Part shown: piece by piece, positions 23,470-34,037 of the stretch
Position numbering within the stretch: the stretch's first letter is position 1
Layout: each line of letters starts with the position of its first letter
Origin: Charina bottae
Taxonomy: Eukaryota > Chordata > Lepidosauria > Squamata > Charinaidae
Direction of reading: 5' to 3'
Assembly: GCA_023362775.1 (NCBI GenBank)
Contig: JALMGJ010000001.1
Location: forward strand, 67,853,501-67,917,500
Length of the DNA stretch: 64,000 nt
Made by a program: the position numbers and the translations under genes
Notes under the pieces: model-generated
Told to the model about the DNA's origin: nothing
What the model saw: the letters and a program-made list of their open reading frames with translations, nothing else
The model's database searches: none

Positions 23470-24815
23470 TGGCATCCTTTTAGCATACCAATTCAAGGTT
23501 GGAACCTCCTTTTCAGGTTAGAGATCTTCCTTGTTTTTCCATGTCTGTTTCCATCTTCAGTGTCTTTCCAGATGTCATTGTAATACTGCTTCTTGTCTCT
23601 TCTAACAACTTTCAGAAATTCTTTAAGTTCCTTCCTGATATTTTTGTCTTTCTTGACTTTGGCTTCTCTTCTCTTTGCAGTTTCAACATCTGTTCTGACA
23701 TACAATTTGCTTTCTTCTGTTTCTTAGTCTTTGACAGACTCTTTTCACATTAAGAATTTCTTTAATTTTGTTCCACAGTTTCTCTGGTCCCTATTAATAA
23801 GGTTTAAGACTTTAGAGCAATTCCTGATGTTCTTCTTGAAAACGGTGGGTATATTCTCAAGAACATATTATGGAAACTGATTGGCTTTCTCCTTCCACTT
23901 TAGCTTGCTTTAGAACTTGTCCATGAGCAGTTTCTGATCTGTTACACAGTCAGCCCTGGCCATGTCCTTGTTGTTATAATTGAGCTGATTCACCTTCTTG
24001 TACCAAAAATATAATTTAATTTCTATGTATTCCATTTGGTGATATCCATATATGTAAGGGTTCTTTTAATTGTTTGAAGACTGTGCTTGCTATGAAGAAA
24101 TCATTGGATTGGCAGAAATTGATAAGTTGTTCTCTTGCTTCATTTCTGTCTCCTAAGCTATACAAACCAAGGTTTTCCACCTTAGTATTTCCAACTTTGT
24201 CTTTACAGCCTCCAACCACAAGCAACACCTATTCCTTGCATGTTCTGCTATTGTAAGATTGAACTTTAAAATGCATCAACCCCCCTCTTCTTCTGCATCA
24301 GTGGTTGGACCATAAACTTGGATAACTGTCATTAAAGGGATGTCCATGACATCTAAATGGTATTATTCTGCACTGTACCCAAGTACTGTCTTTGCTATAT
24401 CCTTCCTGGCTATGAAAGCAAGACTGTTTCTTTTTTGCTTTTTCTGTCCTGAGTAACAAACAGTATGATCTTCTGACTGAAAGTGTCCAATTCTAGTCCA
24501 TTCATTTATGCCTAAAATGTCAGTGTGTAGTCAGTTTGTTTAATATTTCGCTTTGTAAAGCTTTCCTACGTTCATGCTTCTAATGTTGCACATTCTCACT
24601 GTAATTCTGTCTTTGCCACTTTAGATTTTATTTTCCTGCATGGCAACATGAGCAACTACAGTAAATGTCCTAAAGGCTTTAATCTAGCCATGTCATAAAC
24701 ACCATTAGTACTCTGAAAGATCCTCGGCTCTTCCTCATCAGCATGTTGAGTGCCATCGGACCTGATGGATCCATCATCCTATACTATATTGTCAATCATT
24801 TTGTATTTTCTATAA
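23470..24815 (-). pseudogene. ancient RTE-clade LINE, 5' half, heavily decayed
   Basis: Minus-strand frames recall the BovB layout in the same order. An endonuclease part (24228-24016) has a GGCKDKVGN segment where BovB has GDWNAKVG, then LINFCQSNDFFIASTVFKQ and LHIWISPNGIHRN. A later linker (23705-23493) has VVRRDKKQYYND and NRHGKTRKI, matching the BovB segments RIARRDKKAF and NRMGKTRDL. It is far more diverged than the two BovB lineages and full of breaks, so it represents an older RTE lineage or a much older insertion. The reverse transcriptase part is absent. Confidence 0.75.
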
Positions 24816-25010
24816 ATGTGGTTTTCTTGGTAAAATACAGTAATGGTTTACCATTGCCTTCTCTTGTGCAGTATGATATAATAATGCCTTTCCCATTCAG
24901 TCACTTTACCCATTTGGTTTTCTTGGTAAAATACAAGAGTGGTTCACCACTGCCTGTTCCCATGCAGTATGAAATGAGGCCTTTGTCACTGTCACTAAAG
25001 TTATCATCCG
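24816..25010 (-). repeat. tandem ~95-bp duplication at the RTE 5' end
   Basis: Two copies of a unit starting 'ggttttcttggtaaaataca' lie at about 24822 and 24917, each followed by a 'gtttaccattgcc'/'gttcaccactgcc' part, 'gcagtatga' and a 'gccttt...cagtcact'-like end. The same motif occurs once near the BovB 5' end at about 15474-15525 ('ggttttcttggcaaggatac'). The duplicated unit therefore derives from the RTE 5' region. Confidence 0.75.
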
Positions 25011-25089
25011 CCTCCAGCAACTTCCTATATTGTTGCTGCCTGATATAGGTGCCTGCTTGTTTTAGCTGGGCAGCTGAGATGATTTTCAC

Positions 25090-25680
25090 ACCTTGGGTAA
25101 CACTGCTGAGAGTATCTGTAGCTTGAATCATGTCAACTGGATTTCTATTTTCTCAGTGGAAACGTTTCACTCCTTATCCAAGAAGCTTCTTCAGTCTGAG
25201 CAAAGTTAGTAAGGGAATCCTTAAATATGTTTCTAGGTGGCTGTGTGACCTTGCACCTGGGGCTAGGTCATGGTTATTTGAGATGTTTATTTCTAAGTCC
25301 CTTTATCATCCAAAGGAGGATCGTTAAGATTACCTTGCTGCTGTTGAGCTTGCGAAATGGTCTTAATCTTCCTAGGCACAGAAGACAAAGCAGGAAGGAA
25401 AATAGGGGAAAGATTGTGCCTGAGGCCCCCACCTCTATTCAAGGAAGGATTTTCCAAGTTGGCATAAATGGATTCCTTGACCCCTCTCTCAAACCACCTA
25501 TCTTCTCTGTCTAAAATGTGAACATTAATGTCCTCAAATGAGTGTCCTTTTTCCTTTAGATGAAGATAAACTGCTGACTCTGGTCCTGTGGTGTTACTTC
25601 TCCTGTGTTGGGCCATCCTCCTGTACAAAGGAGAGTATATACTCTTGGTGTACACTCCCAGCATTCTTCACACATCCCTT
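25090..25680 (-). pseudogene. Penelope-like element fragment (GIY-YIG endonuclease end)
   Basis: The minus-strand frame from 25664 to 25293 encodes RRMAQHRRSNTTGPESAVYL, HLKEKGHSFEDINVHILD and DREDRWFERGVKESIY, then SLNRGGGLRHNLSP. I recognise this as the GIY-YIG-type C-terminal endonuclease block of Penelope-like retroelements common in fish and reptiles. Downstream (25200 to 25090) is the associated non-coding end with 'gaagaagcttcttggataag' and 'gagtgaaacgtttccactg'. The reverse transcriptase and the start of the endonuclease are missing. Family assignment is from memory of the motif, without a search. Confidence 0.6.
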
Positions 25681-25794
25681 GCAGGAAATCTACCACCACA
25701 ATGAAATAGCATAGCAGGACTTGAGGAGGATTTTATATTTTAGAGCATACTATGTATCCTTTAAACGTATTGAGAGTATTTTTGATTGTTTTGT

Positions 25795-25985
25795 TTGCTA
25801 GATTTATACCACACCTTTTGTTCAGCAGCTCAAAGTGGCATACGTAGTGTTCTCTCCTCCTATTTTCCCCACAGAAACAACTCCATATGATAGGTTGGGC
25901 TGAGATGCTGAAACTGGCCCAAGGTCCCCCAGTGAGATTTTGTAGCCTAGGGTGGACTTGAAACTGGGCCCTTCTGGTGTCAGTT
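25795..25985 (-). mobile_element. MIR/CORE-like SINE fragment
   Basis: The plus strand carries 'gataggttgggctgagatgc', 'actggcccaaggtccccca' and 'gtgagattttgtagcctagg', the complement of a SINE body of the MIR/CORE type (related: 43435-43595). No clear ends. Confidence 0.5.
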
Positions 25986-27082
25986 CAGTTTGGAGGGCAC
26001 CAGATTGCCAAATATTGTAGAAGGGGCAGAAAAGAGCAACAACCAGGTGAACAGCCAGCCAGCCAGCCAGAGGCATAGACCATCAAAATTTGAGGATGAA
26101 GGAAGCCTCCTATATTCTGCTATAATCAGTAAGACTTTCCTGTGCTTAGACCATGCTCCATATTTTAACCTGAACATCAGCATTTGGCAATGAGCAGATT
26201 GCCAACATTTGTATGTATATCAAAATACACAAAATGAGAAATGTCCCCTTTTTTCCCCTTGTGAAGAAGGGACATACAGTATGACAACCATAACATTGCC
26301 ACAAGGGCAGCCAGGTGCTAATGTTTCCCATCCACCTGTTTGGTAACTTATTGACATTCCTTTCATCCAGGAACATGAGTATCCTACCTACCTGCCACCT
26401 GATCTGCTAATACCCTTTGATGTCCTTCTGCCCTACACCGAGGTCGAAGCCCGATGTCGGACATGCCTTTGACATGAATGATTTAAGGCAACAGGTGAAA
26501 GTCTTTACATGGGAACACTTAGAACAGGCTTTCAAGGTTTCGATATCAGCTATGCTTGATCATATTCCCTGAGTGGTCCCATGTGTATTTCCAATTGTGT
26601 TGCTGTTTATGCAACGAGTTGCTCTGTCACATTTCATGGCTATTTAACTTTTCAGTGAATTTTGCATACAAATCCTCTGAGCCTTGTCTCTCAACCATTC
26701 ATCACTCAATAAGGGACAGATGCAATTCACTTTTAAGATAAATAGCCGGCCACTTGCTTTGAGGTTCCCATTAACTTAGCCTGTTTACATTGTATCTGGG
26801 CATTCACGGTTTCTAAGTTTTTTCAGAATGCCAGAAAGTGAAACTTTGTGATGTTATATGCCTGAGAATAATATTGTGTGTATGTTTGTGTGTGTGTGTT
26901 AACACGGCCTGAATTTTAATAGTTTTCATATTTTCAATTACTTTTCTGGAGCTGATCTAAACATTCATTTGAGTTGCAATATCATGATATATCAGCATCA
27001 ATATCTTCTTAATTTTCTCTTCCTTTCACGTCCAGGTTCCCTAATCACTGTTGCTTTAAGAATTATAGATAAGGTAATACCT
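25986..27082. other. intergenic, no gene seen
   Basis: Nothing recognisable except a short TG run at 26876-26900. Confidence 0.5.
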
Positions 27083-27290
27083 AGCAAATCGAAAGCATGA
27101 AAATGCAAGTAGATGAATAGGTACCACTTTGGTGGGATGGTAACAGTGTTCCGCGTGCATCATGCTGGCCACATGACCATGGAAGCGTCTTCGGACAACG
27201 CTGGCTCTTCAGCTAACAAACGGAGATGAGCACCGGCCCCTAGAGTCTGACACAACTGCACAAATGTGCGGGGGGAACCTTTACCTTTAT
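27083..27290 (+). mobile_element. Sauria-type SINE, tRNA head missing
   Basis: The copy starts inside the body ('tagcaaatcgaaagcatga'), with no tRNA-like head, and runs through 'ggtaccactttggtggga' and 'agagtctgacacaactgcac' to 'gaacctttacctttat'. It retains the BovB-like motif near the tail that the copy at 6164-6456 lost. Confidence 0.85.
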
Positions 27291-27782
27291 CTTAATACCA
27301 CTATCTTCTGCTGAAGATGTCAACTCTTGAGTTACAGAAGGCTACAACTGCCCAATAACTTGCACTGCTTGAAGTTGCTCATTCATGTGGGCAATGTGGG
27401 ATCATATCTCACCGTTCTTAGATACAACAGAGATCAAAAAGAAAAATGTCAGCTTGTCTTTAGTACATGAGGGACTGGCTTCATTCAGAGCCATGTTTTT
27501 CAGCAATCATAGTTTTAAAAAAATCTGTCTTAGCCTTAGTGTGAACTCAACCATAGTCTATATATTATGTACTGTAAATAAATACAAAATGTTGTATATG
27601 TGAATGGTGATGCCCCATGGAAAAGAAGCTCACAGACATTCACATTTCATTCATTTTAAAAGGTAAACACTTTCCTTTGCATTAGAATGGCATATCTTAA
27701 ATTAGCCACCTATGTACTGCCAAAATATAGGAAATGCATTATCAAAAAGTTCACACAGAGATCACAGGATTGCATAAAGCTG

Positions 27783-27821
<39 letters not shown>

Positions 27822-28950
27822 GGTTACGTAGCTCTTCAAATAAAAGATTCTGTTAAATCAAGAACTATCTTTGACCATTCAGTCTTCAGCTGTTCTATAA
27901 TACTGCAGGATCATTCCAAACCTAGAAAATGGGCTATATTTTAGAAATAATCTGAATACATAAGTATATTTGGTAAATGCAAATTATTTATGGTAAATGT
28001 AAATGACTGTATTTGTTAATGGGGCTATTCTCAGAATATTAAGATGTTTAGGATCTCAGATACCAGTATGGATACACTAGGAATTTGGTACATAACAAGA
28101 AACTATATGCATGGTATTTTTACAAAAATGATAATGCTGCAAAGGAACTTTTTATGTTTTCTCATTTCTCATCCATTTGTATGCTGTCTATTATTACATG
28201 CTAGACCATGTAAGGCAGGCAGATTCTCCCTGAAGGACTGTGACTACCTGATCTAAAGAAAAAATGCTCTTTCTTTGCATCAATTTTTCCTCTGGGATAG
28301 TATTATAACTGGTGACAAAATTAAATAGTGCAGAGCCTCTTGTCTGAATTATGTCCTTTTGCCCTTAGGCACCATAGCCTGACACTCTATATGACAGCTT
28401 AATATTCATCTAATCATAGTGAAATATAGAAACTGGCACTACACCATGCATGTGTTCTAGTTAAGCGTAAGTATGCAAACAATCAAGCATGTTAAAATGA
28501 GAACAAATTGTTTCATCCAAGCAATGGGGATGGGGATGGGGGGTGGGAATCAAAGAAAATGCCATTTGTGCAGACCATTCCATAATTTATGGATGCAATT
28601 GTGTGTATGCGTGTGTGTATGTACACACACACACACTTACAAGAAGTAAATCACATTAAATTTAGTACTTCATTTTACACATTTGTTTTATCAATTTTAC
28701 TCACGCCCCATCCATTGCTGGGTGCAATGCCAAATAATGACCTTAACTTTGAAAGCCACCAATGTCCTAATGTGGACACATACTTAAGTAGACTTACTTT
28801 GTTCCATGGGGTCTTCAGATTCATTGCAAACTTTACTTATTTTTGGCTTTGAGTTCTTGACCAAGGTAATGTGTGGCAGTAAAAGTATTTCCCATCTCTA
28901 GCTTCATGGTTTGAGACCAGGATAACTGAACCAACCCCTTCTATAATATT
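27291..28950. other. intergenic, with (AC)n at 27786-27818
   Basis: A pure (AC)n run lies at 27786-27818 and a shorter GT/AC mix at 28599-28638. Otherwise nothing is recognisable. Confidence 0.6.
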
Positions 28951-28952
28951 TT

Positions 28953-29607
28953 TGTTGTTTATTCGTTCAGTTGCTTCCGACTCTTCGTGACTTCATGGAC
29001 CAGCCCACGCCAGAGCTTCCTGTCAGCCGTCACCATCCCCAGCTCCCCCATGGTTGAGTCCGTCACCTCCAGAATATCATCCATCCATCTTGCCCTTGGT
29101 CGGCCCCTCTTCCTTTTGCCTTCCACTTTCCCTAGCATCAGCTTCTTCTCCAGGGTATCCTGTCTTCTCATTATGTGGCCAAAGTACTTCAGTTTTGCCT
29201 TTAATATCATTCCCTCAAGTGAGCAGTCTGGCTTGATTTCCTGGAGTATGGACTGGTTTGATCTTCTTGCAGTCCAAGGCACTCTCAGAATTTTCCTCCA
29301 ACACCACAGTTCAAAAGCATCTATCTTCCTTCGCTCAGCCTTCCTTATGGTCCAGCTCTCACAGCCATAGGTTACTACAGGGAATACCATTGCTTTAACT
29401 ATGCAGACCTTTGTTGTCAGTGTGATGTCTCTGCTCTTAACTATTTAATCAAGATTTGCCATTGCTCTCCTCCCAAGAAGTAGACGTCTTCTGATTTCCT
29501 GGCTGCAGTCAGCATCTGCAGTAATCTTTGCGCCTAGAAATACAAAGTCTGTCACTGCCTCCACTTTTTCTCCCTCTATTTGCCAGTTATCAATCAAGCT
29601 GGTTGCC
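28953..29607 (-). pseudogene. BovB-like (lineage B) RTE, 3' half
   Basis: This is the 3' half of a lineage-B element; its 5' half is at 34038-35567, beyond an inserted L2. On the minus strand it encodes the C-terminal RTE region (GCESWTIRKAERR, AFELWCWRKIL, KRKRGRPRARWMDDILEV). A frame-breaking TAA near 29446-29448 lies within the LDKIVKSR region of the related copy. It is very close to the copy at 11334-12092, differing by scattered single changes. Confidence 0.92.
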
Positions 29608-30505
29608 ATAATCGGATCCAAGATGGCGGCCGCAAGTTAACGCGGCCGATAACAGCTCCGGAGAAAGCCGAAAAAGAACCCTTGAAAACCCACCGAAATC
29701 CCTAAATTTCACCTTTGGGATTCTGGAGAGGAGGTGGTTGCCGGTGGGGTGAGTGACTTCTCCGAGGGGAGTGCTGGCCAAGGCTTCTGCCCAAGTCGGG
29801 CCTCCGGAATGACACAACGAAAATGGGACCCAGTGAGTTGCCGGAGACAGCTGTAAGCTGCCGAGGTCTGCAAGGGGCTGTCGGGGCTGCCCCCCGACCT
29901 AGACCGGCGGGGCTTGCAAGAACTGGAGTCCACTAAAGATCGGAAGACTCTGAATGCGAGGCTTCGAGTTGGACCAGCGGGGCTTGCGGGGGCTGGTGAC
30001 TTCTGAGAGCTGCTAGAGGCTTCTGGAAGCCTCCGAAATCGATCGCTGGAGCCTGGAGGCCGTCGGAGGTGAGCTAGGCCGGTGGAGTTGGTGGGGGCCT
30101 AGCAGATCCGGGGCGGCTCAGAAGGGAGTCCAGCGGATGCAGCGAAGCCGTCGGAGCTTCCGGAGACCATCAAGGGCTGCCAGAGGCCACGGAGTGGAGT
30201 GGGACACGGACGAGGCGGCCCCCCGCCACAGACTATCTGGTCTTTTTCCCAGGCCACTTTCTGAGAGGGCCCGGAGGCTCCTGATGTGGGAGCTGTTTGG
30301 AACTGGTGGCGAACCCGGCAGCCCTGGAAGACGCGGATGGGACGGAGGCTGGACCGATAGCCCTGTTGATCAGGGCATAAGAATAAGAACAATTGCTTGG
30401 ATTAACACCATTGAGCTAAGGCGGCAGAGAACTTGTAGGAGTCCCTTGGTGTGAATGTGGACCCCCCCGGGTGAGAGACGAGGGAGGGGGGGTAAGATTG
30501 TATGA
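29608..30505 (+). promoter_or_regulatory. L2 5' UTR/internal promoter region
   Basis: This 0.9-kb leader is strongly GC- and CpG-rich compared with the AT-rich surroundings. Right at the start it has AAGATGGCGGC, the core of a YY1 site, in the position used by mammalian L1 promoters. A short frame at 30137-30454 may be a vestigial ORF1, but I see no recognisable domain. Promoter function is inferred. Confidence 0.5.
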
Positions 30506-33500
30506 GTGTGGAAGAGTACCCCCTGGATGAGAGTCAGGTGGGGCAGGAGTGATTGTGGTGAGTGTTGGTACCTCTCCCCGACCAGTGAGAGAAGTTGGGG
30601 GAGAGGTGCAGGGTATGAGTGGGGTGGTGCTAGACCCTACCAGTGCCGAGAGCGAGAGCTGGTGCACTGGGGGGTCTTACCACTGCCCAAGGGTGTGTGG
30701 GAGTGCATGATGGATGGTTGGGATAAGGGACTCTTAATTAAGCCTAAGAATTCCGGAGGCCTGGGAGTGGAGGCTACTGGGTCAGAACCGGGAATCTCTG
30801 GGGACTATATGGCGGGCCATTTGATTCGGGCGGTGACGGGCAGGGGACGGTATGATGGGAACCGGAGGGCAAGCCATCTTTGGGGAAGGCGCCCCCGGTG
30901 TTTGTTACTGGTGGTGCGTTCCGGCCCCCCGTGTTCATACCCAGGCCCTGGTAAGCAGATCCTCGTGGGCTCCAGTCTCCGGCTGCTGCTGTTGAATGCC
31001 AGGTCAGTGAACAACAAAGCCCCCCTTGTTAGTGACTTGATCAGGGATGAGGGGGCCAACCTGGTGTGTATTACCGAGACCTGGCTGGCACCAGAGGGGG
31101 GAGTGGCCCTCTCGGAAATGTGTCCAGCCTGGTTTCAGGTCTGGCATCAGCCGAGACACTGGGGCAGGGGAGGAGGGGTGGCAGTGGTCATCCGAGAGTC
31201 TCTTGTGGCTTTCAGGGGCGCTGCTCCACAAGTGGCCAGGTGTGAGACCCTGTTTTTCAAGTTGGGTTCACGAGAACAGTTGGGAGTGTTGCTGCTGTAC
31301 CAGCCTCCCTGCTGCATAGCAACCTCTCTGCCTGAGCTGCTAGAGGCTGTCTCGGGGTTGGCAGTGGAGTTCCCCAGACTTATGGTTCTGGGGGACTTCA
31401 ATCTGCCATCTCTGGGATGGGACTCGGAGGCGGCTCGGGAGTTCATAGCTACCATGGCAGCTATGGGCCTGTCTCAGATTATTCGTGACCCGACTCGGGA
31501 CAGTGGTCTCACCCCGGACTTAGTTTTCTTGTCTGAGCAGTGGCAATGTGATCTGAGGGGAGAGTTACATCTTTCCCCATTGGCATGGTCAGACCACGCC
31601 CTGGTGACCCTTAGACTCTCTTGTGCTGCCCCACTCCGCAGGGAGGCAGGACCTATTCGACTGGTCCGCCACCGGTGACTGATGGACCCAGTGAGGTTTC
31701 AGAAGGAGCTGGGGGTTATTCCCGAGGACTTGCTTCACGGTCCAGTCGAGCTCCTGGCTGCGGCCTGGAATAGGGCCACGGCCGGAGCCCTGGACAAGAT
31801 CGCGCCTATGCAACCTCTCCGGCCCTGCTTGGCCCGCCGCTCTCCGTGGTTTACCAAAGAGTTAAGGGCCTTGAAGAGGGTTAAGAGATGTCTAGAGCGC
31901 CGCTGGAGAAAGACGAAGACTGAATCTGACCGAACACAATCTAGAGCCGCAGTTAAGGCCTACCTTGTGGCGGTAAGAGCGGCAAAACGTGAATATTACT
32001 CCGCTCTTATTGCGTCCGCAGAATGCCGCCCGATGGCCCTTTTTAAAATTACAAGATCACTGTTGGGTCGGGAGCAGAGGGACACCCACCTACAGGGCCG
32101 ATCGGAAGAGTTTTCTCAGTATCTGCAGGATAAAATCGCTCAGATTCATTCAAAGTTGGACTCCAAGCATGAGACAGGATCTGTGGAGATGCCAGGGGCT
32201 CGTACTTACCATGTTATCTGGGAACAGTTTGATCCTGTTGCGCCTGAGGAAGTAGACAGGATCCTCCAGACTCTGAACGCCACCACATGCCAGCTTGACC
32301 CTTGTCCCTCCTGGCTGGTGAAATCGGCCAGTGAGCTGACATGTGGATGGGTCCAGGCGATGATTAATTTGTCCTTGAGTGAGGGGGTGTTCCTGGAGGC
32401 CTTTAAGGAGGCGCTGGTGCACCCCCTCCTCAAGAAGCCATCCCTGGACCCTACCATCCTGGGCAATTTTCGCCCAGTCTCTCACCTTCCCTTTTTGGGA
32501 AAGGTGGTTGAGAAGGTGGTGGCGTGGCAACTCCAGAGGATTCTGGAGGAAACGGATTATCTAGACCCCTTCCAGTCAGGTTTCAGGCCGGGATATGGGA
32601 CGGAGACCGCATTGGTCGCGCTTATCGATGATCTCTGGTGAGAGCGGGATGGAGGGAGTGCGTCCATCCTAGCTCTCTTAGATCTCTCAGTGGCTTTTGA
32701 TACCGTCGACCATGGTATACTTTTGGGACGGCTCAAGGAGTTGGGGGTGGGCGGCGTAGTTTTGCGCTGGTTCGCCTCCTTCCTCCGGGGCCGTTCCCAG
32801 TCGGTGTTGATAAGGGAGGAGAGGGCTGACCCGCGGCCCCTGACTTGTGGGGTGCCGCAGGGGTCGGTTCTCTCTCCTCTCCTGTTCAACATCTACATGA
32901 AGCCGCTGGGCGAGATCATCCATCAACACGGGATGAGGTATCACCAATATGCTGATGATACCCAGTTATACATCTCCATCCCAGGTGAAGTAGGTGATGC
33001 GGTCGATGCCTTATCTCAGTGTCTGGAGGCTGTGGGGGTCTGGATGGGGAACAACAGGCTTCAACTGAACCCTGGTAAGACGGAGTGGCTGTGGATTGAT
33101 GGCCCCCCTAGATCCGGGAAGTTGTCATCTTTGGTTCTGGGTGGAGTGGCACTACCTCGCTCGGCTCCAGTGCGGAATCTGGGGGTCCTCCTGGACTCGC
33201 GACTCCTGCTCAAAGAGCAGGTGGCAGTCACGGCCAGGAGGGCCTTTGCACAACTTCATGTGGTGCGCCAGTTACGCCCTTTCCTGGATCGGGAGGCCCT
33301 CTGAACAGTCACTCACGCCCTTGTCAATGTATAGATTACTGTAATGCACTCTACATGGGGCTACCCCTGAAGAGTATCCGGAAGCTTCAGCTGGTGCAGA
33401 ATGCCGCGGCGCGAGAAGTTATGGGTGCCATGAGATCGGCACATGTAACACCTCTGCTACGCGAGCTGCATTGGCTACCAGTTTGCTTCCGGGTCCAATT

Positions 33501-33828
33501 CAAGGTGTTGGTGATTACCTTTAAAGCCCTATATGGCACAGGGCCAGGGTACCTGAGGGACCGTCTCGTCCTGATAACGTCGGCCCGCCCCACCCGTGCA
33601 TGCAGAGAGGGCATGCTTCGGACCCCCTCAACAAGAGAATTCCATCTAGCGGGGTCCAGGAGACGTGCCTTCTCTGCGATAGCGCCCGCCTTATGGAATA
33701 TCTTGCCCCCGGAGGTGAGACTGGGCCCTTCACTCCTGGCCTTTCGGAAGGCCCTTAAGACCTGGCTCTGCCGCCGGGCCTGGGACGACAGAGGCGGCAG
33801 AGCCTCCTGGGGTTGGCTGGCCCCGTAG
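30506..33828 (+). pseudogene. L2 endonuclease/reverse transcriptase, broken
   Basis: The frame begins at or before 30506. The endonuclease is at about 30970-31650: LLLLNARSVNNKAPL, CITETWL, RGGGVAVVIRE, VLGDFNLPSLGWDS and WSDHALVTL. The reverse transcriptase runs from about 32400: NFRPVSHLPFLGKVVEK, FQSGFRPGYGTETAL, GVPQGSVLSPLLFNIYMKPL and YHQYADDTQLY (about 32940-32972). The C-terminal part (33355-33828) has LDYCNALYMG-like sequence, HWLPVCFRVQFK and AFRKALKTWL. In-frame TGA stops lie at 31676-31678, 32639-32641 and 33302-33304, and a frameshift lies between 33304 and 33355. The order and length fit a full L2 pol. Four lesions make this copy inactive, though it is far better preserved than 16940-18620. 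Confidence 0.92.
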
Positions 33829-34000
33829 TAATACGATCCATCCTACGGTCCCCAATCCATCTTGGATTTTATGTAATTTATTATTGGATGTATTTTAGAT
33901 ATTGTTTTTGTATAGTTTTTAAACTTTTTTAAACTTTCAATTGTTGTAACCCGCCCAGAGTCCCTGGTAAGGGAGATGGGCAGGGAATAAATTGAAATAA

Positions 34001-34036
<36 letters not shown>

Positions 34037-34037
34037 A

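Larger units (their letters stand above)
29608..34037 (+). mobile_element. near full-length L2-clade LINE inserted in RTE
   Basis: The element begins near 29608 with a GC-rich leader containing 'ccaagatggcggccgc' and ends in the L2 tail 'cccgcccagagtccctggta' plus (AAAT)n/(AAT)n at 33990-34037. The flanking RTE reads 'gttgccataa' on the left and continues 'tcttggtttttttgagg' on the right, exactly as in the uninterrupted copy near 11990-12005. The insertion site is therefore clear. The sequence 'ataatc' straddles both junctions, so any target duplication is at most about 6 bp. Confidence 0.93.
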
